Assembly (NCBI GenBank): GCA_039105265.1 | Contig: JAPFFF010000014.1 | Span: forward strand, 1,364,001 to 1,428,000 | DNA length: 64,000 nucleotides | Reading direction: 5' to 3' | Source of the DNA: Tritrichomonas musculus | Lineage: Eukaryota; Parabasalia; Tritrichomonadida; Tritrichomonadidae | Shown: positions 1 to 10,534 of the stretch, piece after piece | How the letters are laid out: each line of letters opens with the position of its first letter | Position numbering within the stretch: position 1 is the stretch's first letter | The notes under the pieces: generated by a model | The model's input: only the letters and a program-made list of their open reading frames with translations | What the model was told of the DNA's origin: nothing | Database searches by the model: none | Position numbers and translations under genes: made by a program

Positions 1-925
1 TCACCTTCTGGATGTTCTCCATCACCTTCTGGATGTTCTCCATCACCTTCTGGATGTTCTCCATCACCTTCTGGATGTTCTCCATCACCTTCTGGATGTT
101 CTCCATCACCTTCTGGATGTTCTCCATCACCTTCTGGATGTTCTCCATCACCTTCTGGATGTTCTCCATCACCTTCTGGATGTTCTCCATCACCTTCTGG
201 ATGTTCTCCATCAACTGTTGGATGTTCTCCATCAACTGTTGGATGTTCTCCATCACCTTCTGGATGTTCTCCATCAACTGTTGGATGTTCTCCATCAACT
301 GTTGGATGTTCTCCATCACCTTCTGGATGTTCTCCATCACCTTCTGGATGTTCTCCATCACCTTCTGGATGTTCTCCATCACCTTCTGGATGTTCTCCAT
401 CACCTTCTGGATGTTCTCCATCACCTTCTGGATGTTCTCCATCACCTTCTGGATGTTCTCCATCACCTGTTGGATGTTCTCCATCACCTTCTGGATGTTC
501 TCCATCACCTTCTGGATGTTCTCCATCAACTGTTGGATGTTCTCCATCACCTTCTGGATGTTCTCCATCACCTTCTGGATGTTCTCCATCACCTTCTGGA
601 TGTTCTCCATCACCTTCTGGATGTTCTCCATCACCTTCTGGATGTTCTCCATCACCTGTTGGATGTTCTCCATCACCTTCTGGATGTTCTCCATCACCTT
701 CTGGATGTTCTCCATCAACTGTTGGATGTTCTCCATCACCTTCTGGATGTTCTCCATCAACTGTTGGATGTTCTCCATCACCTTCTGGATGTTCTCCATC
801 ACCTTCTGAATGTTCTCCATCACCTGTTGGATGTTCTCCATCACCTTCTGGATGTTCTCCATCACCTTCTGGATGTTCTCCATCAACTGTTGGATGTTCT
901 CCATCACCTGTTGGATGTTCTCCAT
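1..925. repeat. 21-bp coding minisatellite
   Basis: About 44 tandem copies of a 21-bp unit (CCATCACCTTCTGGATGTTCT on the plus strand). They are read on the minus strand as GDGEHPE, with variants GDGEHPT and VDGEHPT (Thr-Val-Asp where CAACTG replaces CACCTT). Unit length is a multiple of three, so copy-number change keeps the frame. The array continues past the left edge. Plus-strand open frames here are shadows. Confidence 0.95.
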
Positions 926-3900
926 CGCTTGTACGCATTCCTTCTCCATCCAAAGGTGCATGAATTCCATCATCATGAGGGTTCGGATGAACAAAAACTT
1001 CATCATTATCATCAACTTCAATTACATTGAGTCTTCCCACTTTAACAGGCTGATTATCCATCCTTTCTTCATCGTCATCTCCTACAACAGGCTCAGAGTC
1101 GATTCTCATATTCGAGACTTTTACGGAGCTCACTCCAGGATAATAAAAGATGTCCTCGTCGTAGGGGCATCCCTCCACCTTGAACTCAATCACTCCATCC
1201 AGACGCCCTCTATCAAACGTGCTCCTGATGACAATCTGCCTTATCTGCAGCAATTCGAAGTTGCCGACAGTGAAGTAGCCGAGGTCTTTCACGTCAAGTT
1301 TTGCCAGAATGTCACCGATAATTTTAACAGTGTTGAATTCAATCTCGTTATCGTTTGTCTGATAACTGCAAAGGAAAGGAACTTCCTCTTCGGGATTGTC
1401 AAGGACGTGACCAAGAAAAGAGACGGTTTGAATGATTGAATCAGAAGCGATTTCAACATAAACTTTACTTGGCGGATCTTCATCCTTTTTCTTCGACTTT
1501 TTGCGACGCTTTTTGGTCGACTTTTTTAGTTCGTTAAGAATGACGTCGTTTTCTAAAATAAACGACTTTTTGACAACCGTTTTATCTTCAACTTTCAGTT
1601 TTTGTAAAGTTCTCAATTTCACCTCTTCGCCAGGATTTATAAAACCAACTTTAAAGATGCGAAAAGGAAAGAGATCAGAGTGAATTTCTTGGAACAATGA
1701 ATGCTCAGCGTTTTCTATTTCAAAATTCTTGCCAATCAAGAAGTAAATCCTCCTTTCACCGAAGTCTTCTGGGAAAAGAAAACGCTTTGTTGAATGAAGA
1801 AGGTTGTTTACTAGGTCAATTTCAACAATTGTTGAAATCAGTTGACATTTGTATGGTTGTGATTGATAGAAAAAGCAGGATTGTCCAAGTGAAACAAATG
1901 AGAATAGTTTAGTCCAGTTTATGAGATTCTTCTCTGGTTCATCTGGAATTGAAATATTAAAAGTCAGTTTGTCTTCCTCTTGAGGAAGATCGTTGATTTT
2001 GATGGATTCATTTTCAATGATGAATGAAAATTCTGGGTTACAATTAGCGTCTTTCATTCGCGTGATTGGAATTTCAAATTCCCATGAATTTCCTTTCATT
2101 TCTGATTCAATAATGAATGGAATTTCAATATGATGCTCTTGATTTATTTTATTAGTTTCTCCAATGTTGATTATTTCTTCTTCTTCTTTATCACTTTCTT
2201 CTCGTGTTATTTCTATGTTTTCTCCATCAATTATCATTTCATTAAACTTGATTTTATTGTTCTTTTTAGAATGGAAATAAATGTCTTCGTCAAATGGGCT
2301 TCCTTCAACAACAATATGAATTTCTCCTTCAATTTTACCTCCAGAAAAGTTACTCGTAATATTGATGTCTTTCATCCTTAGAAGTCGGAAATCTTTTCCA
2401 ATCGTGAAATATCCAAATCCATCAACTTCAATTTCATTATCAATTTCCTCTTTCTCATTATAAATCGTCACTTTCGTTTCCTCTTTATCAACGGGAATTT
2501 CCTTCTCTATTTTGTCGATTTCGATTCCTTCTTCAATTTCTTCATCGTCAATTTGAATGCCAATTTTCTTAAACGATGAAATTAGACTCAAAATGACTTT
2601 TGCTGCATTTGGATTTGCTTCAGTATCAATCAAAAAATCATTTCCAAACGCGAATGAGTTAATTCTGACTGAATAATTGGTCAGAGAAAGCTTCCTATGA
2701 AAAGAAACTTGAATGTTTTTATTAGATGTTCTTTGACCAATTGAAAAAACATTGTATGGGTAACCGTCATCAATCTCAATTTTATTTAATCTTAATGAAT
2801 ACTTTACATCAGCTTCCTTGGAGGCAATTATGAAGACTTCTTTCTTGAATTTATCTGGAAGTTTGAAATTCCTTTTCATGACAATTGTCTTCTCAATCAA
2901 ATTCACTTGCAAGCTGCCACATTCAACTTCGCCACAAGCGACAAGCTTCAATTGGTGCAAGTAAACAGCAGAGCCGAAATAGATGCTATTAAACACTTTA
3001 TTCCAGCTCTTAAGATGCGATACAGAATCTTTCGTCAGTGGGAAACTCAAGTGGATGTCATTAATTGGTAGCGTGTTGATCTCAATTGACTTGTTTTGAA
3101 CACCAAAGTGAAACTTGGGATTATTCAACGTTGCATAACGAGTGATTGGAAAAACAATCTCCCATGTATCGTATCCCATTTCAGCATCCAATGTAAAATC
3201 AAACAAAACAGAATGATAACTTCTTTCTACATCTTCTTCTTCTTCTTCATTTATTGGAATCAATTCAAGTTTTCCGATTTTGAAAGTTCCATCTTCTTCA
3301 TGACTCATTTTTTGTTCTTCAGAATCAACTCGAAGATTGGTCAAATGAAGTTTTTCTGATTCTACATGAAAATAAACATCATCGTTATAATTCGTACCTT
3401 TGACTTTATATTCAATTTGACCTTTTAATTGACCTTCATCAAAATTACTGTTTATAATGATTTCTTTGGTTTCTAATAAATCAAACTTGTTTATCGTGAA
3501 ATAGCCGAGATTTTTATTTCGAAGTTCGTCTAAGATATCTTTTTCTTTCTTGAAAACGATAACTTTGACCTCTTCTTCAGAAACATTGACCTTGAATTCA
3601 AAATAACATGACAAGTTTGATTCAAAAAGTTGGTCAGAGTATTGAACCGCTTTTATTGGAAAATCAGATTGAATTGAAATTGTAGCAATTTCGTTTTTTT
3701 TCTTTGAAATGTCATTTTTGAGCAAAAAAGTGACATAACTAACCGATTTATCAACAGAAAAATCGTTGTAAGAAACGAAATTAATGTTGTTGTCTGGACT
3801 GAATGATCCTATTGAATAAGCATCAAAAGGAACGTCATCAACTTCAATTTTAAAGTCTCTTTTTTTCCAGGAAATTTGCGAATCAGGATTGGCGAGAACA

Positions 3901-6872
3901 TAGACCATTTTCTTATTCATTGAGGAGAGACGGAACACTTTTGTTGTCTTGAATTTATCGTCATTTAAGTTAATTTCAATTCTCCATGAAATTAACTCGC
4001 AAGGAACAAGGTTAAACTTGTCAAAATAAAAGGCATAAAATGTACTTATATTTGTGAAGATATTTGGCCACTGCTGAATTAATGTTTGTGGCTTTATATC
4101 GTAGCCTATTTTGACATCTAACGTATCAGTAAAAGGCATTCTTTCAATTAATATTTGCTTTTCCTCAATTTGGAATGAAAAAGATGGATCATCAAAATAT
4201 TTGTAATGAGTCAATGGAAATTGCAAGTCCCAACAATCCTCTCCCATTTCTGCGTTCATTTTAAGTTCGAATGAGATTTCATGCTCTTTTCTTTCGTGAT
4301 CCAAAGAGAGAGGATAAACATTTTTTTTCTTTGTATCTTTTTCAGAGCCATCTGAATCGCATTCAAATTTTGAGAGGTCAATTTCAGTGTCTTCATTTGG
4401 ATGATAAAAGTGTGGATTGTTGTAAGGAGTTTCATCGAAAATGATCTTCATTTCCCCTTTTAACAGATTTGTGAATGTGCCTATAAATTCAATCCTTTTG
4501 ATTGGCCACAATTCAAAATTGTCAACCGACAAATAACCGTTTCCTCTTGATGTCATTTGCTTCAAAATATTGACTGTATATTTGGTCACAGTAATGTCTG
4601 ATGAATGATCAGTTGTTTCCAATTCAGTTTCATATGTTTTCTCGTTTTTACACGAAATAACAGTTTCACCAACGGTTATTGAATCGAATTGATAAACGTC
4701 AGATGATACACGAAGACGATAGGTCAATTTTTGTGGCACTTTTAAGGTGTCAAAAAATAATGTAAATTTGAAAAAATGAACGTCAGAAATATCAACGTTT
4801 ATTTTCTTCTGTGATGTTATTGTGAATGGCTCATTTGGCTTCATTTTGCCAATTGTAAATGCTCGAAATTTGTCCTTGTTTTCAAGGTGAATTTCTCTGA
4901 CATGTGAGTTAAAAATTATTTCAAATTTGTCATCTAAAAAATTTTCATCTTCGTTATTCATATTTTTTTCGTTATTTTCAGTTAGAAAATAAATTTCTTT
5001 TTCAATGGGTGCGTCAAATATGGCAGTTTTGGTAACTTGTAGTAAAAAAGTGTCAAGGTTTAAATAATAAGTTGATTCAATAATATCACATGGAAATAAT
5101 TTTTGTTGTCTGACGAATACAATGGTTCCCATTGATATTTGGTCAAATAATTCCGTATATATTTGATCTAAATCGGTTGCTGGATCAAATTTTAATGGAA
5201 TTGCAACTTTGATATATTCTTGATCTGGAAATGCTGTTATGTGCATGTTTCTATTTATAACTTTTATATCAATATCAGGTTTAATACTAAAGTTTGCAGA
5301 TATAGGCAAATTTGCTAACCATTCATCTTCAACTGATTCACCAGGCAATTGAATATCAAGCCGTAATTCGTGGTCAACTTTTGGTCTCAGCCTACCTAGA
5401 AAGAAAAAATCATCATTTTTGTCTTTTTTTTCAATTCTGGTTAAATCACACAATACATTAACGATTGAGGAAAGAGTTGGTGGAAAATGATAATAAACTG
5501 GAAATGGATTTTCTAAATTAATCATAAATTTTATTTTAACAACACCTTGTAAATACTCTTCAAAATTACCATTAAATTCAATTTTTTTAATTATGCAATA
5601 TTCGAAATCATCAATCGTTAAATATCCGAGTCCACAAAATTGCATTTCTTCTTCAAGAACTTTTGGGGTTTTTATTATTTCGATTGGCAATATTTTTTCT
5701 GATGTTTCAAAATCAATGCTAATTATTTTTTCATTTATTGAATCGTATGAGTCATCTAGAATTTTGATCTGTTCCATTTTAAATGGTGCTTCAAAAGATA
5801 AAGAAAATTGAATTAAGTTTGGATCATCCGCTTCTGAAGGATAAAATGAATCTAAAAATAATTTAAAACCTAATGTTTTGATATCTCTCATTTCGATCTT
5901 AATTTCATTTGTCGCTGAAATCGTAAATTTCTGTATGTCACCAATAGAGTAAGCTTGATATAAGCAATCATTTGGAAAAATTTCTGTAATTTCATGATCT
6001 AGAGGATCTTCTAAAAAAAGCGTGGCATTTTTTGATTTTAATAAACATATCTCACCTATACCTTCTTCAATTTCGAAGATTTGCGTCATTTTGACTGTTT
6101 GGTATGAAATATCAATTTCGAAATCTATTTTCTGAGCTTTTAAAAGAAAAACATCGGATCCTCTAAAATAAAACGCTTCACAAAAGAAAAGGGATTTAAT
6201 TATCTGATTTGATTTGAATAAAATTTTTTCTGGAGATAAATCAATACTCTTTGATTCAGTCAAATCAAGGAGTTGAGTTAAATGAAGTAATAGTAATGTT
6301 TCTGACTTATAAATGTTTTTGAAATCATCTTTATCTAAAAGCATTTTAATATTTTTACTTTTTAAAAAATCATAGATAAAATCGTATCTTGACTTGGGGG
6401 TATCCTCAATTTCACTTGTATCAACGTCGTACAATTTCTTTATGATTTGAATAAAATTTTTTCCATCAGCAAATTGATTTGGATTATAATTCACAATTTG
6501 AAATACAGATTTAATAAATTTCATTTTTTGTTCAATATCTGGTGTTTTAAAAATATGAACTTCCATTAATCGAAATAAAACATCTAATGTATATGTGAAT
6601 GGAATATTAAAAGTTTTCATGATATAATCTGATGGTCCTACCAAATTAAAGCGTCGAATTTTAGATTTTATTGAAAATGAAGTGTTACAAGAAAAATTAA
6701 TTATTTTCAACCAGTTTTCTCCGCAACCAGACTGCAAAAATGCAACAATTGAATTTATATCTTTTCCATCTTCAGCTGTAAATTGATCAGAATCTCCATA
6801 AATCTGATTAAAAGCAAAATTACAATATCGAATAATCGCACTTTTTTTTTCATCATCAAAAACATTATTCAT
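1..6872 (-). CDS. Giant repeat protein ending in a heptapeptide array (3' end outside window)
   Basis: The minus strand stays open from the ATG at 6872 to the left edge: about 2,290 codons with no stop seen when translated by eye. An in-frame TAA lies just upstream of this ATG. The protein has an N-terminal region of about 250 residues, then five degenerate copies of a 345-378-residue module. Each copy carries a GYxT/S-type motif (GYLTID, GYLSVD, GYFTIN, GYFTIG, GYFTVG) with Gly codons at 5627, 4538, 3506, 2414 and 1280, all in one frame. Each copy also has an upstream YSIG/FxIG motif and a downstream YxxDxYFH-like motif. After the last copy comes an acidic stretch and then a 7-residue array. 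I do not recognise the module; no signal peptide or membrane segment is obvious. A structural, surface or cytoskeletal role is only a guess. The AT-rich host-like base use argues against recent transfer. Confidence 0.85.
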   Translation of the reverse strand, partial: MNNVFDDEKKSAIIRYCNFAFNQIYGDSDQFTAEDGKDINSIVAFLQSGCGENWLKIINFSCNTSFSIKSKIRRFNLVGPSDYIMKTFNIPFTYTLDVLFRLMEVHIFKTPDIEQKMKFIKSVFQIVNYNPNQFADGKNFIQIIKKLYDVDTSEIEDTPKSRYDFIYDFLKSKNIKMLLDKDDFKNIYKSETLLLLHLTQLLDLTESKSIDLSPEKILFKSNQIIKSLFFCEAFYFRGSDVFLLKAQKIDFEIDISYQTVKMTQIFEIEEGIGEICLLKSKNATLFLEDPLDHEITEIFPNDCLYQAYSIGDIQKFTISATNEIKIEMRDIKTLGFKLFLDSFYPSEADDPNLIQFSLSFEAPFKMEQIKILDDSYDSINEKIISIDFETSEKILPIEIIKTPKVLEEEMQFCGLGYLTIDDFEYCIIKKIEFNGNFEEYLQGVVKIKFMINLENPFPVYYHFPPTLSSIVNVLCDLTRIEKKDKNDDFFFLGRLRPKVDHELRLDIQLPGESVEDEWLANLPISANFSIKPDIDIKVINRNMHITAFPDQEYIKVAIPLKFDPATDLDQIYTELFDQISMGTIVFVRQQKLFPCDIIESTYYLNLDTFLLQVTKTAIFDAPIEKEIYFLTENNEKNMNNEDENFLDDKFEIIFNSHVREIHLENKDKFRAFTIGKMKPNEPFTITSQKKINVDISDVHFFKFTLFFDTLKVPQKLTYRLRVSSDVYQFDSITVGETVISCKNEKTYETELETTDHSSDITVTKYTVNILKQMTSRGNGYLSVDNFELWPIKRIEFIGTFTNLLKGEMKIIFDETPYNNPHFYHPNEDTEIDLSKFECDSDGSEKDTKKKNVYPLSLDHERKEHEISFELKMNAEMGEDCWDLQFPLTHYKYFDDPSFSFQIEEKQILIERMPFTDTLDVKIGYDIKPQTLIQQWPNIFTNISTFYAFYFDKFNLVPCELISWRIEINLNDDKFKTTKVFRLSSMNKKMVYVLANPDSQISWKKRDFKIEVDDVPFDAYSIGSFSPDNNINFVSYNDFSVDKSVSYVTFLLKNDISKKKNEIATISIQSDFPIKAVQYSDQLFESNLSCYFEFKVNVSEEEVKVIVFKKEKDILDELRNKNLGYFTINKFDLLETKEIIINSNFDEGQLKGQIEYKVKGTNYNDDVYFHVESEKLHLTNLRVDSEEQKMSHEEDGTFKIGKLELIPINEEEEEDVERSYHSVLFDFTLDAEMGYDTWEIVFPITRYATLNNPKFHFGVQNKSIEINTLPINDIHLSFPLTKDSVSHLKSWNKVFNSIYFGSAVYLHQLKLVACGEVECGSLQVNLIEKTIVMKRNFKLPDKFKKEVFIIASKEADVKYSLRLNKIEIDDGYPYNVFSIGQRTSNKNIQVSFHRKLSLTNYSVRINSFAFGNDFLIDTEANPNAAKVILSLISSFKKIGIQIDDEEIEEGIEIDKIEKEIPVDKEETKVTIYNEKEEIDNEIEVDGFGYFTIGKDFRLLRMKDINITSNFSGGKIEGEIHIVVEGSPFDEDIYFHSKKNNKIKFNEMIIDGENIEITREESDKEEEEIINIGETNKINQEHHIEIPFIIESEMKGNSWEFEIPITRMKDANCNPEFSFIIENESIKINDLPQEEDKLTFNISIPDEPEKNLINWTKLFSFVSLGQSCFFYQSQPYKCQLISTIVEIDLVNNLLHSTKRFLFPEDFGERRIYFLIGKNFEIENAEHSLFQEIHSDLFPFRIFKVGFINPGEEVKLRTLQKLKVEDKTVVKKSFILENDVILNELKKSTKKRRKKSKKKDEDPPSKVYVEIASDSIIQTVSFLGHVLDNPEEEVPFLCSYQTNDNEIEFNTVKIIGDILAKLDVKDLGYFTVGNFELLQIRQIVIRSTFDRGRLDGVIEFKVEGCPYDEDIFYYPGVSSVKVSNMRIDSEPVVGDDDEERMDNQPVKVGRLNVIEVDDNDEVFVHPNPHDDGIHAPLDGEGMRTSDGEHPTGDGEHPTVDGEHPEGDGEHPEGDGEHPTGDGEHSEGDGEHPEGDGEHPTVDGEHPEGDGEHPTVDGEHPEGDGEHPEGDGEHPTGDGEHPEGDGEHPEGDGEHPEGDGEHPEGDGEHPEGDGEHPTVDGEHPEGDGEHPEGDGEHPTGDGEHPEGDGEHPEGDGEHPEGDGEHPEGDGEHPEGDGEHPEGDGEHPEGDGEHPTVDGEHPTVDGEHPEGDGEHPTVDGEHPTVDGEHPEGDGEHPEGDGEHPEGDGEHPEGDGEHPEGDGEHPEGDGEHPEGDGEHPEGDGEHPEGDGEHPEG

Positions 6873-7147
6873 GATTAAATTTTATTCTTAACTGATTGAA
6901 AAAAGTTTCAAAAATGGTTTTTAATTGAAAAAAATTGATTAAATTCTCACAATAAAATTGAATGTTCTTTGTATTTTTTATTCATATATATCTTATTTTT
7001 TATATAGAAAAATATCAAAATATATATTAAATATATTTTTATTATTTTATATAAAATATATAAAATGATGCATTATATTAATTTATTATGTAATGACGAA
7101 TTTCTCATTTTTCAAAAAAAAACCGTTTTCATAATTTTACAAAACAA
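6873..7147. promoter_or_regulatory. Divergent promoter region
   Basis: This AT-rich spacer separates two divergently oriented starts. On the plus side, TCATAATTTTACAAAACAAATG places an initiator-like TCA 19 bases before the ATG at 7148. On the minus side, a TTCAATCAG motif precedes the ATG at 6872. No other element is recognised. Confidence 0.4.
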
Positions 7148-8473
7148 ATGGATGAAAATCATATTAAATTGCATACAAATAGTATTATGGAGGTTCCTTT
7201 AATACAGTATGATAACAATTTTACCTTTATAGTGAATGACAAAGAATTTAAAACAAGCCGAATCATAGCAGATCTTTTATCACCACGAATCTGTCAAATA
7301 CATTCTTTTGATCCAACAATTGACACATTCACAATATCAACGTATTATAAAGGCAATTTTTCCTACATTCTTGGCCTCATTAACTTTGATAAAAACGTCA
7401 TTCCAGACAGCGAAATTCCCTTCATTTCAGAAGTCATTAATTTTTTAGATAACAAGTCAATTGAAATCCATCAAAAAGCTAACATAACGATCACAAATGA
7501 CAATGTTTTTGAATTAATTAAGATGCATGAAAAATACAGTGTTTTTTATTCAGACTCTTATCAAAAAGAAATTGAATACATTTCATCTCACTTTTTTGAA
7601 TTGAATAGGGAAAGTGAAGAGTTCTGTAATTTGGCATTAAGCACACTTGAAAGAATATTTGAAAATACAAACCTTCAATTAGAATCAGAAGATCAACTTT
7701 TATCATTAATAAGTCATCTTTATTTGAGAGATAAACGTTATTCAATTTTATTTGAATTCATTGAATTTTCAAATCTTTCACAAAATAAAATTTCCGAATT
7801 TTTGAGGATATTTGATTTCAATGATATTACGCTCGGAATATGGGAAAAAATTTCTTTTAGACTTGAGCAGAATATAAATCAACCAAATCAACCAAAAAAA
7901 GTTAAATCCAGATATATCCAAAATATAATTCCTCAAAATTCTGAAAAAAGCATTTTTTTACCATTTCAATCGGATAAAGAATTTAATGGAATTATAAATT
8001 ATCTTTCAACACAATCAAGAGGCAACATATTCCAAAAGATTAACATTAGTTCATCATCAACTGCAAATGAAAATGAGTCATTTTCACCAATAAATTCAAT
8101 ACTTTATGAAGATGAAACACGATACTTTCTATCTGGATCTCATAAAAATTCATGGCTTTGCTTTGATTTCAAAAAGCATCGAATTATTCCTACAAATTAC
8201 ACAATTAGATCATTTCATGCTTTGCCAAACGAAGGGGCTCATCCTAAATCATGGGTTATTGAAGGATCAAACGATAATCATGATTGGACCATTCTTGATA
8301 AACAAAAAGATTGTCCTTTACTAAATGGAATGAATCTCGTTCATACATTTTCAATTGAAAATCCTGAAGAAAAAGATTTTCGCTTTATTAGGATTCGCCA
8401 AACAATGTGTAATTGGGTTTTCAGTGATTGCTTGTGTATAGATTCTATAGAGTTTTATGGTTATCTTTTATAA
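7148..8473 (+). CDS. BTB-like / F5-8C (discoidin-like) domain protein
   Basis: A 441-residue protein of an architecture I associate with trichomonads. Residues about 20-100 hold a BTB/POZ-like region (FTFIVNDKEFKTSRIIADLL, then LSPRICQIHSFDPT). A helical BACK-like middle follows, and residues about 290-441 look like an F5/8 type C jelly-roll domain (SHKNSWLCFDFKKHRI, then PKSWVIEGSNDNHDWTILD, then FRFIRIRQT and IEFYGYL). The same order occurs in BTBD9-type proteins, which suggests an adaptor that recruits substrates or binds ligands, but no partner can be named. The start is the first ATG, with an initiator-like TCA 19 bases upstream. The start is divergent from the giant repeat gene. Confidence 0.75.
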   Translation: MDENHIKLHTNSIMEVPLIQYDNNFTFIVNDKEFKTSRIIADLLSPRICQIHSFDPTIDTFTISTYYKGNFSYILGLINFDKNVIPDSEIPFISEVINFLDNKSIEIHQKANITITNDNVFELIKMHEKYSVFYSDSYQKEIEYISSHFFELNRESEEFCNLALSTLERIFENTNLQLESEDQLLSLISHLYLRDKRYSILFEFIEFSNLSQNKISEFLRIFDFNDITLGIWEKISFRLEQNINQPNQPKKVKSRYIQNIIPQNSEKSIFLPFQSDKEFNGIINYLSTQSRGNIFQKINISSSSTANENESFSPINSILYEDETRYFLSGSHKNSWLCFDFKKHRIIPTNYTIRSFHALPNEGAHPKSWVIEGSNDNHDWTILDKQKDCPLLNGMNLVHTFSIENPEEKDFRFIRIRQTMCNWVFSDCLCIDSIEFYGYLL

Positions 8474-8964
8474 AGATTATTAAATATATTCTGAATAACT
8501 AAAATATATGAATATTTTAACATTCATGATAATGGTTTTGTATTTCAACATTGCATACACAATGATAATTTCATAATTTGAAAATTTCTTTGTATAATAT
8601 ATTTTTTTTAAATTTGAAATCATCTTGCTTTTTTTCGGCTATTTCAAATTAGTGTATAGGATTTATATGGATAAAAATACTATTTAAATTGGCATTATTC
8701 ATGGCTAAGCTTGAAATGTGCATACCAATAGAAATTTTAAAAATTTGAGAAGAGCAAATCTTTTAAATAATAAATAAAGATAATAAAAAAAATTGAAGCT
8801 TATTATATTGAAGTTCATTATTTTTAAGGTCGTCCGTCTTAAAAATGTTGTAAACTTGTCAATATTGAATAAACTCATAGAATATATCTTCCAAATTATG
8901 AAAAAGTTTAGGTAAAAAATTGGATTAAATCTAAGTATAATATTATTTATTGTTTACAAATAAT
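8474..8964. other. Intergenic region with a possible decayed MITE piece
   Basis: No gene is seen. The stretch 8824-8890 begins TTAAGG and continues with TTGTAAACTTGTCAATATTG and AAACTCATAGAA. That interior closely matches the interior of the TTAA-flanked element at 44953-45282, so it may be an old remnant of the same family. The rest is AT-rich sequence. Confidence 0.4.
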
Positions 8965-9822
8965 CTATTTTGATTGCTGTTTTGATTTTTTCATTTGTTC
9001 AGCTAATTCACTTTTCCTAGCAGCCCTAAGTTGATCAATATCTTCTTCTTGAAATTGGGGATTTTCAGCAGGGTTTGAATTATCTTTTGGAGATTTTTCT
9101 CTTTCATTTGCTGCTTCTTGAGATAGTAGGTTCATCATTGTTGCTATTGAATCATTATCATTTTTTGCTTCAGTATCTTCTCCTGGACCTATAATAATTG
9201 GCTTTGTATTATCGTCCTCTTTTTCACGAATTTTTGAGTTTGCAATTCCGACAAATTTTATAATATTTTTAAATCTTGTCTTCAAATTCTCATTCTTAGT
9301 TGAAACAAAGCAAATACCGCTGTTATGCTGAGAAGCAATAGCTCTAAGTCCTCTTACTATGATTTCTTTTTCATGAGATTCTTTTCCCTCAAAAGCATCG
9401 AAGTGAGTTCCAATGAAAAAAACTGCTCTTCTTTTTTCATTGAATCGAGCATCTATTCTATCAATCCAATCAACAGCATCAATAATTGATGAAGCACTTG
9501 AAAGATCAAGGCAAACAAATATGACAAAGCCGGGTTGCGTGTTTTCTGTGACAATTGTATCTAATATACTTTCTAATTGTAAGCCACCTCCTAATTCCCA
9601 AGCGTGAAGAGGTATCGATTTTCCACTAACTTTAACATTGCAGCTTTGATAAGTTAATGCAAGAGTAGGTTGAGGTTCTTCTTGTCTTGAAAAAAATATG
9701 TTTAATAAAGAAGTTTTACCCGATTGTTCAGAGCCAACAAATAAAAGGTTTGGATCGCCTGCCCCAAATTCTTTTTTCTGATAAGGAGATTGTTGAATGT
9801 ATGAACCCCAAATATCACTCAT
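8965..9822 (-). CDS. DYNC2LI1: Cytoplasmic dynein-2 light intermediate chain
   Basis: A 285-residue protein from the ATG at 9822; a TTG-initiated extension upstream is not credible. It has a P-loop GSEQSGKTSLL (residues 30-40), then PQPTLALTYQ, a W-E-L-GGG switch-like motif, and GTHFDAF in the place where G proteins carry NKxD. This is the pattern of dynein light intermediate chains, and the short length with a charged tail fits the dynein-2 (ciliary) form. Its known role is in the motor for retrograde intraflagellar transport. The C-terminal 80 residues are acidic and coiled. A cytoplasmic dynein-1 light intermediate chain is the alternative but is usually much longer. Confidence 0.75.
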   Translation of the reverse strand: MSDIWGSYIQQSPYQKKEFGAGDPNLLFVGSEQSGKTSLLNIFFSRQEEPQPTLALTYQSCNVKVSGKSIPLHAWELGGGLQLESILDTIVTENTQPGFVIFVCLDLSSASSIIDAVDWIDRIDARFNEKRRAVFFIGTHFDAFEGKESHEKEIIVRGLRAIASQHNSGICFVSTKNENLKTRFKNIIKFVGIANSKIREKEDDNTKPIIIGPGEDTEAKNDNDSIATMMNLLSQEAANEREKSPKDNSNPAENPQFQEEDIDQLRAARKSELAEQMKKSKQQSK

Positions 9823-10300
9823 GCCCGTTTTAAATTTTTTATATTTTTTAATTTTCAAATAGCAGAACTTTTTGTGATTTTTAAAATTTATTCAAAATTT
9901 AATCTGAAACAGCAAGGTGAAAGCTGCCATAGAAGTTGAAGCTTTTATTAAACTGTTTGAATTTCAATCTAAAATGTATACTAATATCAATATTGATATT
10001 ATGATAGACACAATAAAATTTAATGAGGTTAAAGCATATAATTAAACAGACAGTATAGCTTAATATGTTTAAGCATCACAAAAATCAAGTTATTTTGAGC
10101 TCAAATATAAAAAATAAATAGATTACGGATAATGAATATGAAATAAGCTTTTGTTTTGCATTTTATTTAGCATAGATCGATAAATGCAACAAAAAGCGAT
10201 TTGAAAAGAAAGGAAAAAGTAAGAAATTGATTTCAAAGTCAATTTTAGATATCTATACTAAATGGTTTTAAAAGATTCATAAAAAAAGATTCCAGTGGGT
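9823..10300. other. Intergenic region, nothing recognised
   Basis: An AT-rich spacer between two minus-strand genes. I see no gene, no clear inverted repeat and no structured RNA. Confidence 0.6.
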
Positions 10301-10534
10301 TTAGCAATATCTGAAAAACTGTTCCATTACTTTGGTAAAGTCTTGGAGGTGAATCATTCCGTCATTATCTCCATCCATTAACTCAAAAATATGATTCAAT
10401 TCGACATCATCAAGAATACGGCCATTTAAATCGTATATACAATTTTTAAGCTGGTCCTTGTTTATCTTTCCTGTCTTGTTTACGTCGTATTTATTAAAGA
10501 TTTCTGCAATTGCGTCAGCGTTTCTGCTACTCAT
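10301..10534 (-). CDS. Small two-EF-hand protein (calmodulin/centrin-like)
   Basis: A 77-residue protein with two EF-hand loops. The first (residues 17-28) is DVNKTGKINKDQ and the second (54-65) is DGDNDGMIHLQD. The second has Asp at positions 1, 3 and 5 and Gly at 6, so it should bind calcium. It ends in Asp rather than Glu at position 12, and the first loop ends in Gln, so affinity may be low. The size matches half of a calmodulin or centrin; no fused second half is seen nearby. A TCACAAAAAG initiator-like motif lies about 20 bases before the ATG. Confidence 0.75.
   Translation of the reverse strand: MSSRNADAIAEIFNKYDVNKTGKINKDQLKNCIYDLNGRILDDVELNHIFELMDGDNDGMIHLQDFTKVMEQFFRYC

Noticed and set aside
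12-1439. Long plus-strand open frames in the 21-bp array
   Set aside because: They are shadows of the minus-strand gene; the unit is open in several frames and only the minus frame joins a non-repetitive protein.
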